From the NCBI RefSeq assembly GCF_046736075.1, contig NZ_CP177163.1:2480001-2544000 (forward strand): DNA of 64,000 bases, given 5' to 3'. Under the pieces are notes generated by a model. It had not been told where the DNA came from. It saw only the letters and a program-made list of their open reading frames with translations, and made no database searches. The position numbers were made by a program, and so were the translations under genes. Source of the DNA: Stenotrophomonas sp046736075. Lineage in GTDB: Bacteria; Pseudomonadota; Gammaproteobacteria; Xanthomonadales; Xanthomonadaceae. The first letter of the stretch is position 1, and each line of letters begins with the position of its first letter. Below are positions 57,318-64,000 of this stretch, piece by piece.

Positions 57318-57734
57318 TCAGGCGCTCCCCACGGCCGGCTGCAGGCGACGCGCGGCGATCGCCAGCGACAGCTGGCAGGCTTCCTCGCGGCTGCGGCCGC
57401 AGACCACCCGCGCGGCCGGCGCGTGCTGCGGATGCAGGCGCTCATCAAGGGCGTCGTCGTCGTTGCTGGCCATCTCGATGTACGGCGCCGGCAGCGCGTC
57501 CAGCGCGGCGCGTACGGCGGCGCCATAGCGGGCCCACTGCGGTGCCGCCACGGCGGTGGTTGCGATCAGCACCCAGGCCGGGCGGCTGCGTCGCGCGGCC
57601 TGCAGGCAGCGCACCAGCGCCGGCAGCGAGTCGCAGTCGTGGCAGGCCAGGCGGTGCCCGGCGACCCGGGCAGGCAGCGGCGCGGCATCCGGCGCCGCGC
57701 TCGGCGGCGTGTGCCGGATCAGCAGGATGGTCAT
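57318..57734 (-). CDS. AroQ-like protein B, paralogue of the next gene
   Basis: A 138-residue protein without signal peptide. It shares the frame of protein A: opening ILLIRHTPP, strand VLIATTAVA, helix YGAAVRAALDALPAPYIEM where EVH has become EMA, and closing VVCGRSREEACQLSLAIAARRL, which aligns with the final helix of AroQ. No catalytic residue of the dehydratase survives. GAGG lies seven bases before the ATG. It is the first gene of the pair and divergent from the signal peptidase gene (177 bp apart). Similarity to AroQ is weaker than for protein A. Confidence 0.5.
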   Translation of the reverse strand: MTILLIRHTPPSAAPDAAPLPARVAGHRLACHDCDSLPALVRCLQAARRSRPAWVLIATTAVAAPQWARYGAAVRAALDALPAPYIEMASNDDDALDERLHPQHAPAARVVCGRSREEACQLSLAIAARRLQPAVGSA

Positions 57735-57911
57735 GGAACACCTCGTTGGAGCGCCCTGCGGCGCGGTGTGGCCACGATGCGGCCGCAGGCCGTAAAACCG
57801 CCATGCCGGTGCGGCGGCGGCGGCGTAAACACGGCGTAGTTTTCCGTGTGGCGCCCGGGAACTTGCCGGCCGCCGCCACGGTCACACCGCCACTACCCAC
57901 CGAGCGCTGAC

Positions 57912-58541
57912 ATGGATACCCACGCCGCCACCCCCGAAGGACACAACCGCGTACTGCATTGGCTGAAGAAGGAGGCATTGCCCTTGCTGGTGATGCTGGG
58001 CCTGCTCAGCGCCGCGCGCGACACCCTGGCCAACCACTACCAGGTGCCCAGCGGCTCGATGCAGCACACGCTGATGCCCGGCGACCGCGTGGTGGTGGAC
58101 ATGCGCGCCTACGGCCTGCGCCTGCCCTTCACCGGGCTGGAACTGATGGCCACCGGCACGCCGCAGCGCGGCGATGTGGCCGTGTTCGATTCGCCGCGCG
58201 ATGGCGTCCGCCTGATCAAGCGCATCGCTGCCGTCGGCGGCGACCGGGTCGAACTGCGCGATGGCCACCTGAGCATCAACGGCCGCCCGCTGGCCGACGC
58301 CAGCCAGGGCGAGGTCGAGGACTTCGGTACCCATCTGGCCCAGCTCGACCTGGGCCAGGGCGGCGGCCCCGACATCGCCGGGCTGACCGTGCCGGCCGGC
58401 AAGGTGCTGATGCTGGGCGACCACCGCGGCAACAGCCTGGACGGCCGCTTCTTCGGCCTGGTCGATGCCTCGGCGCTGTATGGCAAGGCGTCCCGCGTCT
58501 ATTGGCGCCGTGGCGACGGGTTCACCTGGCAGGCGCTGTAA
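57912..58541 (+). CDS. lepB: short signal peptidase I
   Basis: A 209-residue leader peptidase. One membrane helix (about residues 24-40) precedes the catalytic Ser49 in PSGSMQHTL; Lys103 in LIKRIAAVGGD is the general base and LMLGDHRGNSLDGRFFG is the conserved box E. It is shorter than E. coli LepB, lacking a second helix and part of the beta-domain, so it is probably an additional enzyme beside the main lepB-rnc gene elsewhere. Confidence 0.9.
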   Translation: MDTHAATPEGHNRVLHWLKKEALPLLVMLGLLSAARDTLANHYQVPSGSMQHTLMPGDRVVVDMRAYGLRLPFTGLELMATGTPQRGDVAVFDSPRDGVRLIKRIAAVGGDRVELRDGHLSINGRPLADASQGEVEDFGTHLAQLDLGQGGGPDIAGLTVPAGKVLMLGDHRGNSLDGRFFGLVDASALYGKASRVYWRRGDGFTWQAL

Positions 58542-58564
58542 CGGCCCGCAGCACCCCGCCCGTG

Positions 58565-58587
58565 CGTCCCCGGCGCAGGCGGGGACG
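58565..58587. terminator. hairpin after the signal peptidase gene
   Basis: CGTCCCCG-GCGCAGG-CGGGGACG, 24 bases after the stop, no T-run. It lies in the gap of 176 bp before the MFS gene. Confidence 0.5.
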
Positions 58588-58717
58588 TCACGGTGAATCT
58601 GTATCGATATCGAGAACGTCTCAATCCAGACATTCCAGGTTATGGATCGTCCTGTAACGGCTGCCTATCCTGACCGCTGACCCTTACGCACCGGCCCGCC
58701 CCCTGGGCCCTGACGCA

Positions 58718-59959
58718 ATGAACGGCGACACCGCAGCCCTGACGCCCACCTCCCACATCGTGCAGGGCACGCCGGCGTTCCGGCGCACGGCTGCCGCCCT
58801 GTTCCTGGCGGGCTTCTCCACCTTCGGTCTGCTCTACACCGTGCAGCCGCTGCTGCCCGAGTTCAGCCGCCACTTCGGCGTATCGGCGGCCAACAGCGCG
58901 TTGGCGTTGTCGCTCAGCACCGGCCTGCTGGCGGTGTCGATGCTGATTGCCGGGTTGATCTCCGACCGCATCGGCCGGCGCAGCGTGATGGTTGCCGCGC
59001 TGCTGGCGTCCAGCGTGCTCTCCCTGGCCACGGCGATGGTGGATGACTGGTCCACCCTGCTGGTGCTGCGCACGCTGCTCGGCATCGCGCTGAGCGGCGT
59101 ACCGGCGGTGGGCATGACCTACCTCGCCGAGGAAATGGACAGCCGCGCGCTAGGCCTGGCGATGGGCCTGTACATCGGCGGCAACGCCATCGGCGGCATG
59201 AGCGGGCGCCTCATCGCCGGCATCGTCGCCGACCACTGGGGCTGGCGCTGGGGCATCGGCGTGGTTTCGCTGATCGCGGTGGCGAGCACGCTGCTGCTGT
59301 GGGTCCAACTGCCGCCGTCGCGCCATTTCCAGAGCCGCCGCAGCGGCCTGCGTGAACTGCCGGCGCGCTGGCGCAGCCTGTTTGCCGACCCCGGCCTGCC
59401 GTGGCTGTTCGCCACCGCCTTCGTGCTGATGGGTGTGTTCGTCACCCTCTACAACTACCTCGGCTACCACCTGATGGCGCCCCCGTACGGCCTGAGCCAG
59501 ACAGTGGTCGGCCTGATCTTCAGCGTCTACCTGGTCGGCACCTTCAGCTCGGCGTGGATGGGGCAGCAGGCCAACCGCTACGGCCGCAGCCGCGTGCTGG
59601 GGATCTGCTATGGCCTGATCGCGCTGGGCATCGTGCTGCTGGCGCTGCCGTGGCTGGGCTGCATGGCCGCCGGCATCGCGCTGGTGACCTTCGGCTTCTT
59701 CGGCGGGCACTCGGTGGCCAGCAGCTGGGTCGGCAGCCGCGCCGGTGCGATGCGCGCCGACGCATCGGCGCTGTACCTGTTCGCCTACTACCTCGGCTCC
59801 AGCGTGGCCGGCGTACTCGGCGGGGTGTTCTACACGCACTGGGACTGGCTGGGCGTGTGCGGCTTCGTCGGCGTGCTGACCGTGGCCGGCGCTGCCGTCG
59901 CCTGGCGCCTGGGGCGCCGCACGCAACCGGCCGCCGCCGCACTGGCGCTCAGCCGCTGA
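58718..59959 (+). CDS. MFS transporter (YnfM/BenK-like)
   Basis: A 413-residue inner-membrane transporter with 12 helices. The loop 2-3 signature is GLISDRIGRRSVM, and GIALSGVPAVGMTYLAEE plus GLYIGGNAIGGMSGR resemble the YnfM branch of drug/metabolite exporters. A LysR regulator of the family often paired with such exporters lies downstream on the other strand, so control by it is likely. The substrate is unknown. Confidence 0.88.
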   Translation: MNGDTAALTPTSHIVQGTPAFRRTAAALFLAGFSTFGLLYTVQPLLPEFSRHFGVSAANSALALSLSTGLLAVSMLIAGLISDRIGRRSVMVAALLASSVLSLATAMVDDWSTLLVLRTLLGIALSGVPAVGMTYLAEEMDSRALGLAMGLYIGGNAIGGMSGRLIAGIVADHWGWRWGIGVVSLIAVASTLLLWVQLPPSRHFQSRRSGLRELPARWRSLFADPGLPWLFATAFVLMGVFVTLYNYLGYHLMAPPYGLSQTVVGLIFSVYLVGTFSSAWMGQQANRYGRSRVLGICYGLIALGIVLLALPWLGCMAAGIALVTFGFFGGHSVASSWVGSRAGAMRADASALYLFAYYLGSSVAGVLGGVFYTHWDWLGVCGFVGVLTVAGAAVAWRLGRRTQPAAAALALSR

Positions 59960-60248
59960 CGTGGCGCTCATCCAGCAGCACGACGTCGTCGGCCAGCACG
60001 TGGAACGCCACGTTCTCCGCCATGAACTGAATGCTGAAGTGCCTCAACGACGACGGGGCATGGGACGAGATCGCCCGTGCTGCCGCCACGCTGCCGGCGA
60101 CCCAGTCGGACTGCAAGAATTCGGTCAGCTCACCGAGCGCGAACGCTCCTGATCCCGCATCGAACCGGAACAGTGCGCTGCCCGGAAACGGAAGCCTGAT
60201 CAGGGAATGCACGTGGCGGAAGCATATCTCCCGCGTCAGCATCACCAT
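59949..60248 (-). CDS. small protein of unknown function, frame interrupted upstream
   Basis: A 99-residue frame with codon use like real genes (third positions mostly G or C) and a sequence rich in Phe, Ala and Ser (GAFALGELTEFLQSDWVAG, FMAENVAFHVLADDVVLLDE). No family recognised. The same frame continues upstream past a TAG at 60252-60254 to an ATG at 60317 (…LIGKPRSIFNP, stop). One base change would join both into a 122-residue protein, so either translation starts at 60248 or this is a fresh nonsense allele. It overlaps the end of the MFS gene by 11 bases on the other strand. Confidence 0.5.
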   Translation of the reverse strand: MVMLTREICFRHVHSLIRLPFPGSALFRFDAGSGAFALGELTEFLQSDWVAGSVAAARAISSHAPSSLRHFSIQFMAENVAFHVLADDVVLLDERHVSG

Positions 60249-60340
60249 CGCCTATGGATTGAAGATGGAACGTGGTTTACCGATCAACATGGCTGTCCTT
60301 GTCCGGGGTGCTTCCATTTCGCTGCCGGCCTCGCCGATGC

Positions 60341-61246
60341 TCAACCGTTGGCCTGGCCCTGCAGCAGCCGGGTGAAGTGCGCGATCAACGGCGACGCCGG
60401 ACCGCGCCGGCAGGCCACGTGCACTTCCGAACTGGCGGCGCGATCACTGAGGGCCACAAACCGCGCCCCATCCACCTGGATGTGACTGCACGACGACGGC
60501 AGCACCGTGACGCCCAGTCCCGACGCGGCCAGGCTGATCAGCGTCGAGGCCTCGCCGGCCTCCTGCACGATGCGCGGCGTGAACCCGGCGCTGCGGCACA
60601 GCGCGATGACATGATCGTGGATGCCGGCACCGACCTCGCGCAGGAAGCCCACGAACGGCTCGTGCGCGAACAGCCGCAAGGCCACTGCCGCATCGGCCGG
60701 CAGCCCGCGCACCAGCGGATGCTGGTCGTGTACCACCAGCGCCAGTGGATCGCTGAACAGCTTGCGCGACATCAACGGTGCCGGCAGCGCACGTTTTCGG
60801 ATCAGCCCGACATCCAGGTCGCCGGCCATCAGGGCATCGATCTGCTGCAGGGTGTTCATCTCGCGCAGCTTCAACTGCACCTGCGGAAACTGCTGCCGGT
60901 AAGCGAAGATCGCCTGCGGAATCTGCGTGGACAGTGGCGTGGCGCGGGTCAGGCCGATGCGCAGTTCGCCGGTTTCGCCGCGCTGCGCGCGCTGGGTGAG
61001 GTCGACCGCCTTGTCCATCCGCTCCAGCACCGCGCTTGCCTGTTCCTGCAGCACGCGGCCGGCATCGGTAAGTTCCACGCGGCGGTTGGCGCGCAGGAAC
61101 AGACGCGCGCCGAGCAGCGTTTCCAGCTGGCGGATCTGCTGGCTGAGCGGCGGCTGCGACATGCCCAGGCGCTCGGCCGCACGGCCGAAATGCAGCGTAT
61201 CGGCCACGGCCAGGAAGTAACGCAGGTGGCGCAGTTCGATCGACAT
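60341..61246 (-). CDS. LysR-type regulator, BenM/CatM-like
   Basis: A 301-residue LysR regulator. The N-terminal helix-turn-helix reads LRYFLAVADTLHFGRAAERLGMSQPPLSQQIRQLE, here cut to its core AAERLGMSQPPLSQQ; the effector domain has GLTRATPLST, DVGLIRK and GLGVTVLPSS. This pattern resembles regulators of aromatic catabolism and efflux. The ATG at 61246 begins the domain directly and lies 10 bp after the neighbouring gene's stop. Target is probably the MFS exporter 382 bp away. Confidence 0.85.
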   Translation of the reverse strand: MSIELRHLRYFLAVADTLHFGRAAERLGMSQPPLSQQIRQLETLLGARLFLRANRRVELTDAGRVLQEQASAVLERMDKAVDLTQRAQRGETGELRIGLTRATPLSTQIPQAIFAYRQQFPQVQLKLREMNTLQQIDALMAGDLDVGLIRKRALPAPLMSRKLFSDPLALVVHDQHPLVRGLPADAAVALRLFAHEPFVGFLREVGAGIHDHVIALCRSAGFTPRIVQEAGEASTLISLAASGLGVTVLPSSCSHIQVDGARFVALSDRAASSEVHVACRRGPASPLIAHFTRLLQGQANG

Positions 61247-61256
61247 GGCAGGCGCG

Positions 61257-62225
61257 TCAGCGTTCGGAATGACCGCTTTCATCATAGCTGCGCGGACTGA
61301 ACAGGTCCGGCTGGATCAGCTCGATGAAGGCACGCGCCTGCGGCGACAGGAACCGCCCGCGGCGCACGATCACCCCGTAGCTGCGTTCGGGGAACCAGGC
61401 GCTCATCGAGCGGGTGGCCAGGCGGTCGCGGTCGGCATCGTTGAGGCACAGCGCCGGCACGATCGAGATGCCCATGCCCATCGCCACGTACTGCTTGATC
61501 ACCTCCCAGCCGCCCACTTCCAGCGCCACGGTGTACGGCACGCGCTGGCGCTGGAACACCTGGTCGACCAGGCGGTAGGTGATCTGGCGCTTGGGTGGCA
61601 GCACCAACGGGTAGGCCGAGATCGCCGTCAGTGTCAGCTCGGGCAGGGTGGCCAGCGGATGCGCCGGCGGGGTGATCAGCACCTGCTCGAAGCGGTAGGC
61701 CGGGGCGTAGCTCAGGTCGGCCGGCACGTCGGTCATCGAGCCCACCGCCAGGTCGGCCGCGTCGCTGCGCAGCAGGTCGGTGCCATCGGCGCTGATCGCG
61801 TTGTGCAGGGTCAGGCGCACATCCGGATGGCGCTGGCGGAAGCGCTCCACGATGCGCGGCAGCAGGTACAGGATGGTGGAGCTGTTGGCGGCAATGTTGA
61901 GCTCGCCCGCGTCCAGCCCCTTCACCTTGTCGCGGAAGCTGGCCTCCAGCCCATCCAGGTTCTCCACCAGCGGCTGGGCCATCTCGTACAGCAGCTGGCC
62001 CTCGCGGCTGGGCACCAGCCGGCGCCCGCTGCGCTCGAACAAGCCCACCCCCAGCTCTCGTTCCAGCGCCTGCAACTGCTGGCTGATGGCCGGCTGGCTG
62101 ACGAACAGCGCCTCAGCGGCCCGTGAGACCGAGCCGAGACGGACCGTCTGGCAGAACGCCCGGAGCGGCTTCAGCCGGTCGGATTTGTAGGAAAACCGGG
62201 GACTTGGCGGTCGCGGTGTGGGCAT
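61257..62225 (-). CDS. LysR-type regulator divergent from aceB (CysB-like)
   Basis: A 322-residue LysR regulator with a basic lead. The helix-turn-helix is AAEALFVSQPAISQQLQALE; the effector half has AANSSTILYLLPRIV, YPLVLPPKRQITYRL and GISIVPALCL. It is read away from aceB and shares a 108-bp control region with a T-N11-A dyad, so it probably controls malate synthase. Confidence 0.87.
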   Translation of the reverse strand: MPTPRPPSPRFSYKSDRLKPLRAFCQTVRLGSVSRAAEALFVSQPAISQQLQALERELGVGLFERSGRRLVPSREGQLLYEMAQPLVENLDGLEASFRDKVKGLDAGELNIAANSSTILYLLPRIVERFRQRHPDVRLTLHNAISADGTDLLRSDAADLAVGSMTDVPADLSYAPAYRFEQVLITPPAHPLATLPELTLTAISAYPLVLPPKRQITYRLVDQVFQRQRVPYTVALEVGGWEVIKQYVAMGMGISIVPALCLNDADRDRLATRSMSAWFPERSYGVIVRRGRFLSPQARAFIELIQPDLFSPRSYDESGHSER

Positions 62226-62237
62226 GGCGTAACGAGT

Positions 62238-62252
62238 ATAAGCACAACTTAT
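62238..62252. promoter_or_regulatory. LysR-type box between the regulator and aceB
   Basis: ATAAG-CACAA-CTTAT is a perfect dyad of the T-N11-A class, 13 bases before the regulator's start. Downstream, TTGCAA (62261) and TACAGA (62283) with 16 bases between are a possible aceB promoter. Confidence 0.65.
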
Positions 62253-62333
62253 GTAGAGCATTGCAATAACTGCTTTGTCAAATACAGATACGGCGGCGCA
62301 CGGTGTAGCCCTACCGCACCGCAGGAGTCGTCC

Positions 62334-63965
62334 ATGTCCGCCGTCGCTTACGCCACCGCCCAGCCCACCCCTGCCGACGCCCCGGCCACCCCGGGCATCG
62401 CCCTCACCACCCAGCTCGCCGGCCAGGCCGCGCTGCTGCCGGCCGGGGTACTGGCGCTGCTGGTGTCGCTGCACCGGGCGGTGGAACCCGAGCGCCAGCG
62501 CCGGCTGCAGGCACGCCAGGCGCGCCAGGCCTTCTTCGACGGCGGCGGCTTGCCCGACTTCCGCACCGATACCGCCGCCATCCGCGCCGACGACTGGACG
62601 GTGGCGCCGATTCCGGACGCCCTGCAGGATCGTCGCGTGGAGATCACCGGACCGACCGACCCGAAGATGGTCATCAACGCGCTGAACTCTGGCGCCAAGG
62701 TGTTCATGGCCGACTTCGAGGATTCCACCGCCCCGGCCTGGCGCAACCTGCTGGCCGGCCAGCAGGCGCTGATCGGCGCCGTGCGCGGCGACCTCACCCA
62801 CACCGCGCCCAACGGCAAGCAGTACGCGCTGCGCCCGTTGAACGAGCAGGCCGTGTTGATCGTGCGCCCGCGCGGCTGGCACCTGGACGAAAAACACGTG
62901 CGCATCGACGGCCAGCCGCTGGCCGGCGGCCTGTTCGATGCGGCGGTGTTCGCGTACCACAACGCCCGCACCCTGATGTGCCGCCAGCGCGGTCCGTACT
63001 TCTACCTGCCCAAGCTGCAGAGCATGGAAGAGGCCGCGCTGTGGGAAACCGCGCTGTCGCACATCGAGGGCATGCTCGGCCTGCCGCACGGCCAGATCAA
63101 GGTGACCGTGCTGATCGAAACGCTGCCGGCGGTGTTCGAGATGGACGAGATCCTGCATGCGCTGCGCGACCGCATCGTCGGCCTGAACTGCGGGCGCTGG
63201 GACTACATCTTTTCCTACATCAAGACCTTCCGCCGCCATCGCGACAAGGTGCTGCCCGAGCGCGGCCAGGTGACCATGACCCAGCCGTTCCTGAAGGCGT
63301 ATTCGGAGCTGCTGATCCAGACCTGCCATCGCCGTGGCGCACACGCGATGGGCGGCATGGCCGCGCAGATTCCGATCAACCACGATCCGGCCGCCAACGA
63401 GCAGGCGATGGCGCGGGTGCGCGCGGACAAGCTGCGCGAGGTCAGCGCCGGCCACGACGGCACCTGGGTCGCACACCCGGCGCTGATTCCGGTGGCCCAG
63501 GCGATCTTCGACGCGCACATGCCCGGGCCCAACCAGCACCAGGTGCTGCGCCGCGACGTGCAGGTGGATCGTGACGCCTTGATCGCCGCCCCGGCCGGGA
63601 CCATCACCCGCGCCGGCTTCGAGGGCAACGTGGAAGTGTGCGTGCGCTACCTGGCCGCCTGGCTGGATGGCAACGGCTGCGTGCCGATCCACCACCTGAT
63701 GGAGGACGCGGCCACCGCCGAGATCAGCCGCAGCCAGCTCTGGCAGTGGCTTCACACCGGCGGCCAGCACCTGGACGACGGCACCGCCATCGACCTGGCG
63801 CTGCTCGACGCCACCCTGGCCCAGTTGCCGGCCCGCCTTGGCGACCGCAGCGCGCTGCCCGGTGCGGCCCGCATCGAGGAGGCCATCGCCCTGCTGGCCG
63901 ACCTCAGCCGCCGCGACGACCTCACCGACTTCCTGACCCTGCCCGCCTACGACCGCATCGATTGA
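62334..63965 (+). CDS. aceB: malate synthase A
   Basis: A 543-residue enzyme of the glyoxylate shunt that joins glyoxylate and acetyl-CoA. Signatures are FMADFEDSTAPAW, RPRGWHLDEKH, the TIM-barrel LIETLPAVFEMDEIL with GLNCGRWDYIFSYIK, and RGAHAMGGMAAQIP. The N-terminal 30 residues are Ala/Pro-rich. It is divergent from a LysR regulator; aceA is not in the window. Confidence 0.97.
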   Translation: MSAVAYATAQPTPADAPATPGIALTTQLAGQAALLPAGVLALLVSLHRAVEPERQRRLQARQARQAFFDGGGLPDFRTDTAAIRADDWTVAPIPDALQDRRVEITGPTDPKMVINALNSGAKVFMADFEDSTAPAWRNLLAGQQALIGAVRGDLTHTAPNGKQYALRPLNEQAVLIVRPRGWHLDEKHVRIDGQPLAGGLFDAAVFAYHNARTLMCRQRGPYFYLPKLQSMEEAALWETALSHIEGMLGLPHGQIKVTVLIETLPAVFEMDEILHALRDRIVGLNCGRWDYIFSYIKTFRRHRDKVLPERGQVTMTQPFLKAYSELLIQTCHRRGAHAMGGMAAQIPINHDPAANEQAMARVRADKLREVSAGHDGTWVAHPALIPVAQAIFDAHMPGPNQHQVLRRDVQVDRDALIAAPAGTITRAGFEGNVEVCVRYLAAWLDGNGCVPIHHLMEDAATAEISRSQLWQWLHTGGQHLDDGTAIDLALLDATLAQLPARLGDRSALPGAARIEEAIALLADLSRRDDLTDFLTLPAYDRID

Positions 63966-63972
63966 CCCACCC

Positions 63973-63995
63973 GTAGAGCGGGGCTCTGCCCCGCT
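63973..63995 (+). repeat. SMAG REP after aceB
   Basis: GTAGAGCGGGGCTCTGCCCC-GCT, seven bases after the aceB stop. The stem has a changed but compensated pair (CGGGG/CCCCG) compared with the others. Confidence 0.85.
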
Positions 63996-64000
63996 GCCAC

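Noticed and set aside
60031..60375. Plus-strand frame between the MFS and LysR genes
   Set aside because: Protein-like codon use is on the minus strand of the same stretch; the plus frame has no domain and no ribosome site.
1..64000. tRNA, rRNA, riboswitch, prophage or insertion sequence
   Set aside because: I looked for cloverleaf arms, rRNA signatures, transposase and integrase motifs and found none; base composition is even except at the AT-rich control regions listed.

Overview
The window is about 67% GC chromosome from a gammaproteobacterium of the Xanthomonadaceae, most likely a Stenotrophomonas. Three things point there: short palindromic repeats that begin with GTAG (the SMAG family of REPs known from S. 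maltophilia), a complete oleABCD hydrocarbon cluster whose OleA keeps the catalytic residues of the Xanthomonas campestris enzyme, and an Ax21-family outer-membrane protein. Nearly all of the sequence is dense core genome. There is no insertion sequence, prophage, CRISPR array, tRNA or rRNA that I can see.

Layout. 1-5.1 kb: the end of a YheT-like hydrolase, a TPR/sulfotransferase protein, a PEBP protein, a META/DUF4377 lipoprotein and uppP. 5.1-9 kb: nitrogen assimilation (glnA, glnK-type PII, amtB) with two NtrC sites and a sigma-54 promoter in front of glnA. 9-13.8 kb: cell-wall enzymes (AmpD-type amidase, MltA), small unknowns, a decayed serine hydrolase and an intact one behind a BlaI/MecI-like operator. 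14-16.5 kb: ntrB-ntrC with an NtrC site on the ntrB start codon. 16.5-20.2 kb: two sodC genes in tandem, an unknown gene and a FadI-type thiolase. 20.3-23.5 kb: hemD-hemX-hemY. 23.5-26.6 kb: a thioesterase-like protein, an unknown, yibN-like rhodanese, secB and gpsA. 26.7-27.8 kb: a non-coding array of 343-bp tandem repeats with long nested inverted repeats. 27.9-34.2 kb: Ax21-like protein, an Ivy-like lipoprotein, an RcsB-like regulator divergent from a BvgS/EvgS-type hybrid kinase, and a cytochrome c. 34.2-38.5 kb: ETF-QO, GNAT, glutaryl-CoA dehydrogenase, trmL. 38.6-42.7 kb: an unknown exported repeat protein, an M16 protease and a DUF4156 lipoprotein. 42.8-48.1 kb: oleA-oleB-(antisense YkgJ-like gene)-oleC-oleD. 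48.1-52.7 kb: DUF1328, ddl, ubiJ-ubiB and a pseudouridine synthase. 52.8-58.5 kb: DUF2059, arfB, a PlsC-type acyltransferase, an M3 peptidase, two diverged AroQ-like genes and a short signal peptidase I. 58.7-64 kb: an MFS exporter, a small gene, two LysR regulators and aceB.

How it fits together. The nitrogen genes form a circuit readable from the DNA: PII and NtrB sense nitrogen status, NtrC binds GCAC-type sites at glnA and over ntrB, and sigma-54 transcribes glnA and perhaps glnK-amtB. The ole genes condense acyl-CoAs, reduce the beta-keto acid, close a beta-lactone and decarboxylate it to long-chain olefins. The unusual content is: the pair of type II dehydroquinase-like proteins that have lost catalytic residues (56865-57734), the 343-bp repeat array, the BlaI-like operator, the Ivy-like lipoprotein, the four-repeat exported protein at 38592-39059, and REP elements that supply the stop codons of two genes.
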